In this document: piece by piece, positions 34,436-44,137 of the stretch | Layout: every line of letters starts with the position of its first letter | How positions within the stretch are numbered: the stretch's first letter is position 1 | Origin: Bacteroidota bacterium | GTDB lineage: Bacteria > Bacteroidota > Bacteroidia > UKL13-3 | Length of the DNA stretch: 64,000 nt | Reading direction: 5' to 3' | NCBI GenBank assembly: GCA_947507965.1 | Contig: CANNQU010000002.1 | Location: forward strand, 32,360 to 96,359 | The notes under the pieces: model-generated | Told to the model about the DNA's origin: nothing | The model's database searches: none | Seen by the model: only the letters and a program-made list of their open reading frames with translations | Program-made: the position numbers and the translations under genes

Positions 34436-35011
34436 ATGAACATCGCCATCCTTTCCGCTTCCCCACAAAACAAGAGTAACTCGATGCGTTTTAGCCGCAT
34501 GTTGCAAAACAAATTAACGCCTTTAGGGCATCATTGCACGATCATTGACTTTGAAAAATATGATATCCCATTTATGAATAAAGGGAAAGTAGATCTTGCC
34601 CATTTAAATGACTTTCAAAAGGAGTTGATCGATAGTGTTTCAAAGGCTTCCTTAGTATTTATTTGTTCGCCCGAATACAACTGGATGCCAAGTGCCGAAC
34701 TGGTGAATATGTTTCACCAAATTGGGGGTAAGCCATTCAAACATTTTTTTGATCATAAAGTATTTGCTGTTGCTGGAATCAGTAATGGAAAGGGAGGGAA
34801 GATGCCCTGCATACAAATTACCTATGTCTTAAATAAGCTCATCAATTTCTTAGATTGCGAATCCGTGGTTTCGTCTCGTAATTTCGAATCTCATTTTACC
34901 GATAAAGAACTTACGCCAGAAGGAGGAATCGTAGGGAACGAAATGTATGAGAAAGGAATTAATGCCTTTGTTACTTTTGCACTACGTACCAGTGAGCGAT
35001 GGAATAAATAA
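34436..35011 (+). CDS. NADPH-dependent FMN reductase family protein
   Basis: 191 residues with a flavodoxin-like fold: MNIAILSASPQNKSNSMRFSR forms the phosphate-binding loop and FICSPEYNWMPSAELVNMFHQIGG the flavin-site region, both typical of NAD(P)H:FMN or quinone reductases (PF03358 type). The natural acceptor is unknown. It sits between meaB and recX on the same strand with short gaps (25 and 14 nt), so the three may be cotranscribed. Confidence 0.88.
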   Translation: MNIAILSASPQNKSNSMRFSRMLQNKLTPLGHHCTIIDFEKYDIPFMNKGKVDLAHLNDFQKELIDSVSKASLVFICSPEYNWMPSAELVNMFHQIGGKPFKHFFDHKVFAVAGISNGKGGKMPCIQITYVLNKLINFLDCESVVSSRNFESHFTDKELTPEGGIVGNEMYEKGINAFVTFALRTSERWNK

Positions 35012-35025
35012 TTCAAATTATTGTG

Positions 35026-35472
35026 ATGACAAACGAGGAAGCCTTTTCTAAACTCTTAAAGTATTGCACTTATCAGGAGCGATGCCATGAAGAAGTGCGC
35101 TCTAAACTGATTCGCTTAAAAGTTTATGGCAACGACTTAGAAAATGTTCTTTCTCTGTTGATTGAAAAAGACTTCTTAAATGAGGAGCGATATGCCAAAA
35201 CCTATGCTGGAAGTAAGTTTCGGCAGATGCAATGGGGCAAAACAAAGATTTTACACCAATTAAAATTTCGAAAAATATCGGAATACTGTATTCGAGAGGC
35301 GATGAAAGAGATAGATGATGATGCCTACTTAAAAACCTTGCAGCAACAACTGGAAAAAAGAAAAAAACAGGTTTCCTCTGATAAAAACTGGGTACACAAA
35401 ACAGCGCAGTACCTCATTGGAAAAGGGTATGAGCCCGATTTAGTATGGAGAGAGCTACAAAATGCAACGTGA
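35026..35472 (+). CDS. recX: Regulatory protein RecX
   Basis: 148 residues with the RecX three-helix repeats: LLKYCTYQERCHEEVRSKL, VLSLLIEKDFLNEERYAKTYAGSKFRQMQWGKTKILHQL and QYLIGKGYEPDLVWREL. RecX inhibits RecA filament formation. The ATG at 35026 follows a GTG at 35023 that could also start translation. recA is not adjacent here. Confidence 0.9.
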   Translation: MTNEEAFSKLLKYCTYQERCHEEVRSKLIRLKVYGNDLENVLSLLIEKDFLNEERYAKTYAGSKFRQMQWGKTKILHQLKFRKISEYCIREAMKEIDDDAYLKTLQQQLEKRKKQVSSDKNWVHKTAQYLIGKGYEPDLVWRELQNAT

Positions 35473-35510
35473 TCATTGCCTGTTGAATTCTTTTTAAATT
35501 ACTTTTATTA

Positions 35511-36326
35511 CTACAGACTAAAGAAGCATCCTATTTTTATTCCTAAAAGTTGCGGTTGAATTAAGTCGTATTTTAAAGTGTATTTCTCATGGAATGAATC
35601 ATACACTGAATGCCTTACATTGGCAACCATAACTAAATCGGCATCATGAAATGTGCCTCTGATATCCAATGAAATTCCATCGGTAAAGTGGTAGCGCATG
35701 CCTGCCCCACCACCCCATTGCAAAACACTCTTATTCCATATTTTTTTAGATAAATCGGTAAAGCCATCGATTTGAGTTTCGCTTTGGGTTTTTTGAGAGA
35801 TAAACAACCCACGCCATCCAGTGAATGCCGTAGCATAGAACTTGATATTGCCTCTGCCAAACTCGAGACGAGCAACGAAGTTAAAATCGGCATAACTGTT
35901 TTGCAAAAATGACACCCCGGTATCACTCGTTGAAGTGTTTAATGGAACGTCGGTTTGTTTGCTTTTGCCCATGAAGGCGAAACTGGCATCACCTCCTAAA
36001 AACAGACCATAATATTGGCCAGAGGTAAGGTTACGCGAAAAACCATCCATATCAAAACCCAAACCTGGTGTTTGTCGGACTGCGGCATAACCTATTAAAG
36101 GGTGCAAATACAGGATATGAAGTCCGAAGGTCGCATCATCAAAATGTTTTTTAAACCGTGGGGCTTTACCGGCGAAAGAGGTGACCGAATCCTTAGGCTG
36201 GGAATAACCGGTATGAATGCATGTCGAGGGCGAGGAAATCGCGGACGTATTTAATACAGCTGATGAAACTGCCGACAAAGAACCAGAGCACCATAATGGG
36301 GCCAGCAAAAAGGAAAGCAAAATCAT
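35511..36326 (-). CDS. Outer-membrane beta-barrel-like protein of unknown role
   Basis: About 271 residues with an N-terminal hydrophobic export segment (MILLSFLLAPLWC) followed by alternating hydrophobic/polar strands ending in aromatic residues (for example YHFTDGISLDIRGTF and the terminal KIGCFFSL), as in OmpA/OprF-like or porin-family barrels. No family was recognised. The ATG at 36326 is preferred to a TTG at 36356, because a perfect -7 element sits between them. It is followed upstream by a repeat-containing spacer. Confidence 0.7.
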   Translation of the reverse strand: MILLSFLLAPLWCSGSLSAVSSAVLNTSAISSPSTCIHTGYSQPKDSVTSFAGKAPRFKKHFDDATFGLHILYLHPLIGYAAVRQTPGLGFDMDGFSRNLTSGQYYGLFLGGDASFAFMGKSKQTDVPLNTSTSDTGVSFLQNSYADFNFVARLEFGRGNIKFYATAFTGWRGLFISQKTQSETQIDGFTDLSKKIWNKSVLQWGGGAGMRYHFTDGISLDIRGTFHDADLVMVANVRHSVYDSFHEKYTLKYDLIQPQLLGIKIGCFFSL

Positions 36327-36330
36327 GAAA

Positions 36331-36338
36331 CAAATATA
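36331..36338 (-). promoter_or_regulatory. -7 element of the beta-barrel gene
   Basis: Minus-strand TATATTTG, a perfect TAnnTTTG match, ends 4 nt before the ATG at 36326, again predicting a leaderless mRNA. Confidence 0.55.
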
Positions 36339-36411
36339 TTTAATCCGCTTTAGCAATAAAATTTCATTTCCTAAAATTTAGTACCCTGCTTTCAAATTCT
36401 GCATTCGCCAC

Positions 36412-36549
36412 GGATGCCACGGAGCGCCTGCTCTCGCTTTGGCTCATGCTCGCGCTCCTCTGCATGACGAACCTGATGGCCTGCTCTCGCTTTGGCTCAT
36501 GCTCACGCTTGCCTACAACCGTCATGCAGAGGGTCGTTTTTGCCAGGGT
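36412..36549. repeat. GC-rich direct repeat, copy 1
   Basis: A 138-bp unit, 136 of 138 positions identical to 36614-36751. It contains an internal 31-bp duplication (36426-36456 and 36479-36509; gcctgctctcgctttgg...) and a perfect 13-bp inverted repeat, CCTCTGCATGACG (36457-36469) with CGTCATGCAGAGG (36520-36532). GC content is about 60%, far above its surroundings. Confidence 0.9.
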
Positions 36550-36613
36550 GAAGCGTTGGAAAATGGCCCGTGGCATCTGTTCGAGTATTGTTGACACGCT
36601 GAATAATGGACCG

Positions 36614-36751
36614 GGATGCCACGAAGCGCCTGCTCTCGCTTTGGCTCATGCTCACGCTCCTCTGCATGACGAACCTGATGGCCTGCTCTCGCTTTGGCTC
36701 ATGCTCACGCTTGCCTACAACCGTCATGCAGAGGGTCGTTTTTGCCAGGGT
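36614..36751. repeat. GC-rich direct repeat, copy 2
   Basis: The second 138-bp copy, offset 202 bp from the first, with the same inner inverted repeat (36659-36671 and 36722-36734). The 64-bp spacer between the copies begins near CGTGGCATC (36569-36577), which pairs with GATGCCACG (36615-36623). The block holds no credible gene. Confidence 0.9.
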
Positions 36752-36885
36752 TGCTAATACTGGGCATAAATGCCTCCTACGCCAATACCAAAATAAGTTT
36801 ATTGCGCACTGAGTACATGAGAAAGGAAAAATGAAATGAAATGAAAACCTATAAAAACAATTATCATACGTTGCAAAGGTGCAAC

Positions 36886-39800
36886 TTACCATACTCTCCA
36901 ATCGAATAATAAATTCTCCCTCCTACTGGTTGGCTTTTGTTTGCCTGCGGTAAGCCGCATCACTTCGGCACTCACATATTTTTTTAGTTCGCTGATGGTT
37001 GTTTCTTTATTATTATTCGCATCGGCTTTGTTATAGCGTAAGGCTTGCAAAACGCAATAGGTAAAAACACCATTACTCCATTGGTCGCTTTCCAAGGCAT
37101 ATTCCTGCCCGCCGGCGGCACTAATTACAATGCTGCCATTGCCCTTGCTTAGGTTGGCGAAAATATCTTGCATCAATTCAAAGCTATTTTGTAGTGATAG
37201 TTTATCTGCACCTTCTAAAAGCTGGGAGCCTTTAGTGCGTCGTTCGGTAACACCGGAAGGCAGTACATCCACCACTTTCAAATTCCCATCCCGATCTACT
37301 TCTCCGCTGTGGCAAGCGTCGAGCAATAATAGTTTCTTTCGTGCTGCAATGCAATCATAGAGCGATTCAAGGTCTTCATATTTAATTCCACCAACTTCCG
37401 GGTTTTTAAATTCAACATCATAGGTAGCAAAATAAAAGTCAAGTTTTTTACTCAATAATCCATGACCACTTATCGCCATCATCACCATATCATTTACATT
37501 CGTTGCCAGCAATTTCTGCCTTAATTTTAAAATATTAGCACGTGTTGCCATCGTATTTAACAGCGTGTCTATTTCAATCTCAGGATATTTCTGACGAAGT
37601 GCTTTAGCCAGATCTCTAATATCTTTAACGGTGTACTTTAAATTATAGTCTGTGTCTTTATAATCAGCCACGGCAATACCAATAAAATAAACTTTACCTA
37701 TCTTTTGATCAGTATAGTTAATTTCCAATGCCACGGGCAAACTCTCCACCCCGAACTCATTCATACAGGTGACAACAATTTCATTTCTTCCATTCATTAA
37801 TTTTATTTCGATGTTCTTCTCTAAATAATTGGCATCATCATTTTTTGCGTCAATTTTATAGCTATTGCATTGTGGCACATCATTGATAGAAACATGAATA
37901 CTTTTTATTTTTGATTTATCATCTCTTGCATTAACAGTAAACGATACATTAGGATTCACCGCATGGAGTGGAATTTCATAGATGTCTTCAATGGCTACTT
38001 CCGGTGCATGAATTTCGTCGTTCATGTTATCTTCCTTGATACCCGATTTTTGCAAGCGTTTCTCATAGGCCTCCTTTAGTGCTTTAATGAGTTCCAGATT
38101 CTCGCTCTTCAATCGCTCTAAAACCTTATCCGGCCTATTAAATTTCAAATCGAACTGAGAAAAGGGATACATTAAATTATCCTTTCGAAAGGCCAAGGCT
38201 TTGATTCCGTTCTTAGAACAGGTGTAATAATTTTCGGGGGTAACGATAATATAATCTTCCGCCCCAATTAATATCATCGTAGCCAGTTGTTCATAGGTCT
38301 CACCATCCCATATTATGATACTCCCATCGGTGCTGCTGCTTATTAAATATTTGTTTCCTTTGGTATAAGAGATGCTGGTTACTTCGGCATGATGAGCCAG
38401 CATCTGTTTTGTAATTTCACCTGTTTCTACATTCCAAATTCGAATTAGATTATCGTTGCTGGCCATGGCAATAAACGCACCGGTACTATCAAAATCTAAT
38501 GCTGTAATGTCGGGTGTGGCCGTATATGAATCCTTGTTATTACGAGGTAATTTCAAAGCGTTAACAATTCGTTGCGTGTTTCTATCCCATACCACAATAT
38601 ATTTCGGGGCATCAAGCGATGCCGAAGAGTATAGAAAATCTTTATCTTCCACCTTACGGACGGTGTCTTTATCGTAGGCGTTTTTTACATCATCTAAAAA
38701 GGCACTCTGAGAATTGCCAAGCCTATCCTTTATAATAGCGGCGATATACCTGTTAGAAACCGCAAAGGGCCCAATATCATTAGCGCTGTAACCAATCACT
38801 GCTTTCTTTTTTGCTGCTATATCCCAAATGCTAAATTCATCACTTCCAAATGCTTGTGTCAAAAAAAGCTTGTTGTCGGGCGAAAAATATTGTGTAGTAA
38901 TAAAGCCATACGCTAATGGATCAGTAACTCGTGTACGAGCATAGTTGGACGTATTATATAGAATTTCCTGATTTCCGGTTACTGAAAAATAGTTTCCATC
39001 GTTACTAAACAACATATCTCGAGGCCATTCATTAAAGTTACTAAGCACATTCGTATTTACTTTTCGTTTAATATCATAGATATAAATTTTTTCGTTTTTT
39101 TCGTAGGCAATCTTAGTTCGGTCGTAATTCAATGCGAACTTATTTTCATTTGCACTCGAAATGCTTTCGGCTATGGGTTCTGCCTTGGCAGTTTGCAAAT
39201 CCCATACGACAAGAGCGTGATCGTGGTATGAAGTAATTTTACCATCGGTGTTCACCTGCAGTTTTTTTACGCCTTTGGTGTAGCCCTTATATTCATGCAA
39301 TGCAGTTCCGATACGCACATTATATTCGGTTACTATATTATTCTCGGCACAGGATAAAAATAGGCCACCCTGGGAAAACTTTATTACCGTACATCTTTTG
39401 ACGGGGAACTTGAATTCGGCACTAAAGTCCAACAGGTTTATGATATGCACGCCATCGGTGTCGGTGCAATAGGCAACATATCTGCTATCGGCAGAAACAG
39501 ATATTGCCTGAGAATAGGCTCCCATGGAGCCAATATAATTTTGATTTCGATACACCATTTTGTGAGTGGCTTTTTCTATAATGAAAAAATCACCCATGGT
39601 TTGAGCGGTACCGTCACAACCTCCAATTAAGTATTTGCCATCAATGGTTACTTCCAATGAATTAAGGTGTCCGAATTCTGAAGGTAACCGGATCGTATCA
39701 AAACGACTGTAGTCACTATCTTTAATAACATTCTTCATGAATATCGTTCCATCCCATGTAGCAAAATACACATTACCACACGTATCGAAACAAACATCAG

Positions 39801-40287
39801 CCATATCGCCATAATTGGCCATGCTTTGATAGAAGTGAAATACTGGTGTGCCGGTGCGTAGATCCCAAATACTAAAGGTCTTATCACGATTGGTGGCCGC
39901 CATAAAGAGTCCATTTTTACTCATCTCTACCTGTGTAAATGCGTAACCATAACCATCAATGGTATTGTTACACCTTCCAGTATACGTGTCCCATATCTTC
40001 AAGGTTTGATCATAACTTCCGGAGATAAATTTGGTATCATCGGCTGTGAACGTCAGGCAGGTTAATCCATTACTATGCCCGGTAAATGTTCGAACTTGCA
40101 TGCCACTTTTAAAATCCCACAGAATGATGGCGTTATCGCTACCGCCGGTGAGCAAGTATTTCCCATTATGACTATAGGCAATAACATTCACCGATTGGGC
40201 ATGGCCCGATTGCACCACAATATCGGTTTGCGCTAACGAAGATTTCAAACCTAAGAGAAATAAAAACGTTAAAATTTTCTTCGACAT
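36886..40287 (-). CDS. Exported WD40-repeat caspase-like (C14) peptidase
   Basis: About 1133 residues with a signal peptide ending SSLAQ. Residues of about 25-650 are WD40 repeats (for example GHSNGLTCLTFTADDTKFISGSYDQTLKIWD), followed by a charged coiled-coil linker and a C-terminal caspase-like domain. The catalytic pair is His942 in SGHGLL and Cys992 in LLLLDACHSGE. Such WD40-caspase proteins are common in this phylum; their substrates are not known. The ATG at 40287 is preferred over an upstream alternative at 40308 that lies inside the promoter. It is the third clan CD peptidase in the window. Confidence 0.9.
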   Translation of the reverse strand: MSKKILTFLFLLGLKSSLAQTDIVVQSGHAQSVNVIAYSHNGKYLLTGGSDNAIILWDFKSGMQVRTFTGHSNGLTCLTFTADDTKFISGSYDQTLKIWDTYTGRCNNTIDGYGYAFTQVEMSKNGLFMAATNRDKTFSIWDLRTGTPVFHFYQSMANYGDMADVCFDTCGNVYFATWDGTIFMKNVIKDSDYSRFDTIRLPSEFGHLNSLEVTIDGKYLIGGCDGTAQTMGDFFIIEKATHKMVYRNQNYIGSMGAYSQAISVSADSRYVAYCTDTDGVHIINLLDFSAEFKFPVKRCTVIKFSQGGLFLSCAENNIVTEYNVRIGTALHEYKGYTKGVKKLQVNTDGKITSYHDHALVVWDLQTAKAEPIAESISSANENKFALNYDRTKIAYEKNEKIYIYDIKRKVNTNVLSNFNEWPRDMLFSNDGNYFSVTGNQEILYNTSNYARTRVTDPLAYGFITTQYFSPDNKLFLTQAFGSDEFSIWDIAAKKKAVIGYSANDIGPFAVSNRYIAAIIKDRLGNSQSAFLDDVKNAYDKDTVRKVEDKDFLYSSASLDAPKYIVVWDRNTQRIVNALKLPRNNKDSYTATPDITALDFDSTGAFIAMASNDNLIRIWNVETGEITKQMLAHHAEVTSISYTKGNKYLISSSTDGSIIIWDGETYEQLATMILIGAEDYIIVTPENYYTCSKNGIKALAFRKDNLMYPFSQFDLKFNRPDKVLERLKSENLELIKALKEAYEKRLQKSGIKEDNMNDEIHAPEVAIEDIYEIPLHAVNPNVSFTVNARDDKSKIKSIHVSINDVPQCNSYKIDAKNDDANYLEKNIEIKLMNGRNEIVVTCMNEFGVESLPVALEINYTDQKIGKVYFIGIAVADYKDTDYNLKYTVKDIRDLAKALRQKYPEIEIDTLLNTMATRANILKLRQKLLATNVNDMVMMAISGHGLLSKKLDFYFATYDVEFKNPEVGGIKYEDLESLYDCIAARKKLLLLDACHSGEVDRDGNLKVVDVLPSGVTERRTKGSQLLEGADKLSLQNSFELMQDIFANLSKGNGSIVISAAGGQEYALESDQWSNGVFTYCVLQALRYNKADANNNKETTISELKKYVSAEVMRLTAGKQKPTSRRENLLFDWRVW

Positions 40288-40305
40288 TAGAATTAAGTTG
40301 AAGCG

Positions 40306-40313
40306 CAAAATTA
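40306..40313 (-). promoter_or_regulatory. -7 element of the WD40-caspase gene
   Basis: Minus-strand TAATTTTG, a perfect TAnnTTTG match, ends 18 nt before the ATG at 40287. A TTT lies 19 nt farther upstream in place of TTG. Confidence 0.5.
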
Positions 40314-40389
40314 GTTAATATGAAGTACTTAGAAATACCACGATTCACTGACATTTTGGTGCAAAGAATGCAAGCAAAGAGATGACCTC

Positions 40390-41061
40390 TTATTTCCCTT
40401 TTACCACGACTACAAACTCGCCTTTCACAATTCCATTTTGCAATGCTATACTTACTTCAGAGAGTGTTCCATGAAAAGTTTGCTCGTATATTTTAGTCAG
40501 CTCACGCGATACACTACACGGTCGGTCTTCACCAAATAATGCACTAAATTCCTGCATGGTTTTCAGGATGCGATGAGGCGATTCATAGAAAATCATGGTA
40601 CGGGTCTCGTCTTTTAATGAGAGTAACCGTGTTTGACGACCTTTCTTCACCGGAAGAAATCCTTCAAATACAAACCGGTCGTTGGGCAAACCACTTTTAA
40701 CCAAAGCAGGAACAAAGGCCGTAGCACCCGGCAAGCATTCAACCAATAAATGAGTAGCGATACACTCCCTCACCAAAAGAAAACCGGGATCGGAGATGCC
40801 CGGTGTGCCCGCATCACTAACCAATACCACGGTATTGCCATCTTTTATTTGCTTTACAATTTGTTGTACAATTTGATGCTCGTTAAAATTATGATAGGAC
40901 GACGTCTTTCTGTCGATGGTAAGATGTTTAAGTAAAATACCTGTTTTTCGAGTGTCTTCAGCGTATACATAATGCGCATCACGAAGGCATTCAATAGCAC
41001 GTAGGGTGATGTCGCCTAAATTTCCTATAGGAGTGGGAACAAGAATTAATTTACCTTCCAT
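40390..41061 (-). CDS. rsmI: 16S rRNA 2'-O-ribose C1402 methyltransferase
   Basis: RsmI methylates the ribose of C1402 in the decoding centre. The family start GKLILVPTPIGNLGDITLRAIECLRDA and the SAM-site phrases AEDTRKTG, VSDAGTPGISDPG, PGATAFVPALVKSGLP and FEGFLPVKKGRQ are all present. The length of 223 residues is typical. The ATG directly follows the lptB stop with no gap, so the two are translationally coupled. Confidence 0.95.
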   Translation of the reverse strand: MEGKLILVPTPIGNLGDITLRAIECLRDAHYVYAEDTRKTGILLKHLTIDRKTSSYHNFNEHQIVQQIVKQIKDGNTVVLVSDAGTPGISDPGFLLVRECIATHLLVECLPGATAFVPALVKSGLPNDRFVFEGFLPVKKGRQTRLLSLKDETRTMIFYESPHRILKTMQEFSALFGEDRPCSVSRELTKIYEQTFHGTLSEVSIALQNGIVKGEFVVVVKGK

Positions 41062-41784
41062 TTAACGTAATTGAAAGTTTTGACCCAAATATACTTTACG
41101 CACCATTTCATCATTTGCTAATTCTTCAGCAGTACCTTGTTTTAATATTTTTCCTTCAAATAAAAGATAGGAACGCTCTGTGATTGTTAACGTTTCATGT
41201 ACGTTATGATCGGTAATTAAGATGCCTATATTTTTCTCTTTAAGTTTCGATACGATGGCCTGAATGTCTTCCACCGCAATAGGATCGACCCCGGCGAAAG
41301 GTTCATCCAATAAGATAAACTTAGGGTCGGTGGCCAAAGCACGAGCTATTTCCGTTCTTCTTCTTTCCCCTCCGCTTAATAAATCGCCCCTGCTTTTACG
41401 TACCTTCTGTAAACTAAATTCAGAAATCAGTTCTTCCAGCTTCTCATTACGTTCGGCTTTTGTTCTATCGGTGTATTCTAGTATGGCCATGATATTATCT
41501 TCCACACTCAACTTGCGAAAAACGGAAGCTTCCTGAGCAAGATATCCGATACCTCGTTGAGCCCTCTTGTACATCGGCATCTTGGTAAGTACTTCCTCAT
41601 CGAGGAAGATGTTCCCTTTGTCGGGTTTAATTAAACCTACGGTCATATAAAACGTGGTGGTTTTACCGGCACCATTGGGCCCCAGCAAACCAACAATCTC
41701 ACCTTGACGCACTTCAATACTTACATCATCCACTACAACTCTGCGGCCATATTGCTTTACTAAATTCTCGGTTCGTAAGATCAT
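41062..41784 (-). CDS. lptB: LPS export ABC transporter ATPase
   Basis: 240 residues with Walker A at 35-43 (GPNGAGKTT), a Q-loop, signature [16 protein letters not shown] and Walker [12 protein letters not shown]. The close match to LptB, including [12 protein letters not shown], is unambiguous. LptB powers lipopolysaccharide transport to the outer membrane from the cytoplasmic face. It heads an operon with rsmI, and its promoter is back-to-back with that of the S66 peptidase gene. Confidence 0.96.
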   Translation of the reverse strand: MILRTENLVKQYGRRVVVDDVSIEVRQGEIVGLLGPNGAGKTTTFYMTVGLIKPDKGNIFLDEEVLTKMPMYKRAQRGIGYLAQEASVFRKLSVEDNIMAILEYTDRTKAERNEKLEELISEFSLQKVRKSRGDLLSGGERRRTEIARALATDPKFILLDEPFAGVDPIAVEDIQAIVSKLKEKNIGILITDHNVHETLTITERSYLLFEGKILKQGTAEELANDEMVRKVYLGQNFQLR

Positions 41785-41790
41785 ACGTCA

Positions 41791-41798
41791 CAAAAGTA
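41791..41798 (-). promoter_or_regulatory. -7 element of lptB
   Basis: Minus-strand TACTTTTG, a perfect TAnnTTTG match, ends 6 nt before the lptB ATG at 41784. A leaderless transcript is predicted. Confidence 0.6.
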
Positions 41799-41849
41799 AA
41801 TTAATATTCTGTTATGACACGAAAGCCTAATGAATTTAACTTTTAATAA

Positions 41850-41857
41850 TACTTTTG
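41850..41857 (+). promoter_or_regulatory. -7 element of the S66 peptidase gene
   Basis: TACTTTTG, a perfect match and identical to the lptB element on the other strand, ends 7 nt before the ATG at 41865. Confidence 0.6.
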
Positions 41858-41864
41858 CTTCTCC

Positions 41865-42770
41865 ATGATTACTCCCCCATATTTAAAAAAAGGAAGCATT
41901 ATAGCTGTAGTTGCTACCGCACGAACGGCCAATGAACAACAAATTGAACAGTCGAAAATAATACTAGAGAAACAAGGATTTCACGTGGTTATTTCCTCTA
42001 ATGTGAGCCATGTACACCATCGCTTTGCAGGAGAGGATGAAGAGAGGATTCGTTGCTTTCAGAGCTTATTGGACGATGAAACCATTGATGCTATCTGGCT
42101 TGCACGAGGTGGCTATGGTACGGTTAGAATACTTGATTCCATCGATTGGACAAAATTTTTAAAATACCCTAAATGGCTTATCGGCTTTAGCGATTTTACC
42201 GCTGTACATCTAAAACTACAGCAACTAAAAGTAGCGAGTATCCATGCATGCACTTTTACTCAAGTTCAAAGATTTGGTGTGGCCAACGAAAACATTATCA
42301 CCGTATTGGAGATTCTTTTAAACCAAAAAAGCAATTACACTTTTGCTGGCTCCTTAGAAAACAAGCCAGGGACGTCAGAAGGGAACTTGGTTGGGGGAAA
42401 CCTGAGCCTGATTTGTAATTCAATGGGCACTGCAACGCAACTCAAAACGGATGACTGTATTTTAATGCTTGAAGACTGTGATGAATATCTATACCACTAC
42501 GACCGAATGTTCTCTCAACTCCATCGTGCCGGCTTATTACAAAATTTGAAAGGTCTGATCATAGGTAAAAGCACCATTAAGCCCGAACCTGAAGAGCTAT
42601 ATTTCGGCTTCTCTTTGGAAGAAATCGTACTGCATTATTGTGAATCTTTTACCTACCCCATTTGTTTTAATGCACCAATGGGTCATACGGATAAGAATTA
42701 TGCATTCGCATTAAACACCAATCATGTATTAGCTGTAGAAAAAAACGAGGTGACGATAACTCCGTATTAA
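41865..42770 (+). CDS. ldcA: Murein LD-carboxypeptidase (peptidase S66)
   Basis: 301 residues of the S66 family that trims the terminal D-Ala from tetrapeptides during cell-wall recycling. The nucleophile Ser109 is in IGFSDFTA, the Glu in LMLEDCDEYLYHYDRM and the His in PMGHTDKNYA. RGGYGTVR and HACTFTQVQRFG are further family markers. It has no signal peptide, so it should be cytoplasmic. It is divergent from lptB and is followed by a flippase gene 52 nt downstream. Confidence 0.92.
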   Translation: MITPPYLKKGSIIAVVATARTANEQQIEQSKIILEKQGFHVVISSNVSHVHHRFAGEDEERIRCFQSLLDDETIDAIWLARGGYGTVRILDSIDWTKFLKYPKWLIGFSDFTAVHLKLQQLKVASIHACTFTQVQRFGVANENIITVLEILLNQKSNYTFAGSLENKPGTSEGNLVGGNLSLICNSMGTATQLKTDDCILMLEDCDEYLYHYDRMFSQLHRAGLLQNLKGLIIGKSTIKPEPEELYFGFSLEEIVLHYCESFTYPICFNAPMGHTDKNYAFALNTNHVLAVEKNEVTITPY

Positions 42771-42822
42771 AACATATTTTCGCATTCAATATAACGGCAA
42801 GAACATCACTCGCTATTTCTAA

Positions 42823-44073
42823 ATGAAACGCATCCTTGGCCAAAACCTAATGATTACGATTATATCAAAAACGCTATCGTTTGTGGCTGCCTTTTTGATC
42901 ATTAAAATTTTGAGTAAAGACGACTATGCCATGTACAACCGTCTACTGATTTTGCTCACCTTTCTACCCTACTTTGAAATAGCCATCACTCGTGGGTTTT
43001 TCATAGAATATCCGAAACTATTGCATTCGGGAAAGAAGGTTGAAGCCCACCAACTCTTCTTAAATTATTCAATTTTTATTGCTGTCACCTATTTGATTCT
43101 AGGTTCTTTCATCTTCATCAATAATATCCCACAAAGCTTGTCGTTCTGTGCTATTGTGTTTGGCCAGTTTTTATTTTCTAAGTTCATTGAGGTGGCCAAT
43201 ACGTATTACAATAGCCACCTAAAAATGCAGCAAATGTTAAATATAAAATATGTGACAGATATTGTCACTCCTATATTTACCATCGCTTTGATCTTTTTTC
43301 TTCAAAAGGCCTGGAGTGTATTTGCGGCACAAACAGCGGTTTACGGTGGCGTCATTATTTTCCTGTTTGTGAAGAACAAAATTCGCTTCTCGTCGCTGCA
43401 TTTTGACCATAAAACAATGGTGCGAAATATTCACTTCCTTTTTACTGCTGGACTGCTCATCCATATCACGGGATGGCTCGATATTGCACTCCTTAATAGT
43501 GATAAAATCTTTATGACTACTATTATTAAAGATACAGAAACTACCGCTAACTATTGCTTCGCCTGGAATATTGCAAATTTTATTTTCATCATCGGCGCTA
43601 GTATTGTTGGGCCCTATTCGCAATATTTGTTTAAGGAAATTGCCATCAAAAACTACCGTGAAGTAAAAAATATTATTCGGAAATTAAACCAACAGTTACT
43701 GCTTTTAATGAGTGTTTGCTTGCTTGCTGCACTTGTTTGTTTTCCTATTTTAATAAGCTTCAAATCATACGAAAAATACAATTCCACCTATCTCATCTTT
43801 GTTTTCTTGCTCTTGGGTAATGCTTCTTTTGCTTTCATGGGTATTTATAAGTATTATATCAATGCCATGAAATTGAATTCGTGGTTATTGGTGTTGGAGG
43901 TTATACTTATTGTGATTGCAACAATAATCTTCCTTTTTCTTTATTCCAAAGACTTTCCTGTTTACTTCTTTGCTATAGGGTATTTAAGCATTCAAGTCGT
44001 CTTTCTGGCGGCACTCTTTATAAAGGCAAACCATCATTTGAATTCAAAACTTTTAGTAAGAAATACGAGCTAA
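42823..44073 (+). CDS. Wzx/MurJ-like polysaccharide flippase
   Basis: A 416-residue membrane protein with about 12-14 hydrophobic helices. The N-terminal LGQNLMITIISKTLSFVAAFLIIKILSKDDYAMYNRL is the signature of the MVF/PST polysaccharide exporter family, in which SKDDYAxYN is common. The substrate is probably a lipid-linked envelope glycan. TATTTTCG at 42775-42782 lies 40 nt upstream and may be its -7 element. No glycosyltransferases are adjacent. Confidence 0.85.
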   Translation: MKRILGQNLMITIISKTLSFVAAFLIIKILSKDDYAMYNRLLILLTFLPYFEIAITRGFFIEYPKLLHSGKKVEAHQLFLNYSIFIAVTYLILGSFIFINNIPQSLSFCAIVFGQFLFSKFIEVANTYYNSHLKMQQMLNIKYVTDIVTPIFTIALIFFLQKAWSVFAAQTAVYGGVIIFLFVKNKIRFSSLHFDHKTMVRNIHFLFTAGLLIHITGWLDIALLNSDKIFMTTIIKDTETTANYCFAWNIANFIFIIGASIVGPYSQYLFKEIAIKNYREVKNIIRKLNQQLLLLMSVCLLAALVCFPILISFKSYEKYNSTYLIFVFLLLGNASFAFMGIYKYYINAMKLNSWLLVLEVILIVIATIIFLFLYSKDFPVYFFAIGYLSIQVVFLAALFIKANHHLNSKLLVRNTS

Positions 44074-44137
44074 TCCTTGTCTATCTTCTCGGAGCGAGCA
44101 CTCCTGTTGTGCTATAATGGAAAGAGTACGCATTGCA

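Noticed and set aside
36446..36901. Short frames across the GC-rich repeats, on both strands
   Set aside because: They follow the repeat structure, repeat their own sequence and have no homology-like features.
44080..44137. Terminator between the flippase and amidohydrolase genes
   Set aside because: Only a 5-bp hairpin (AGCAC/GTGCT) without a T-run was found.
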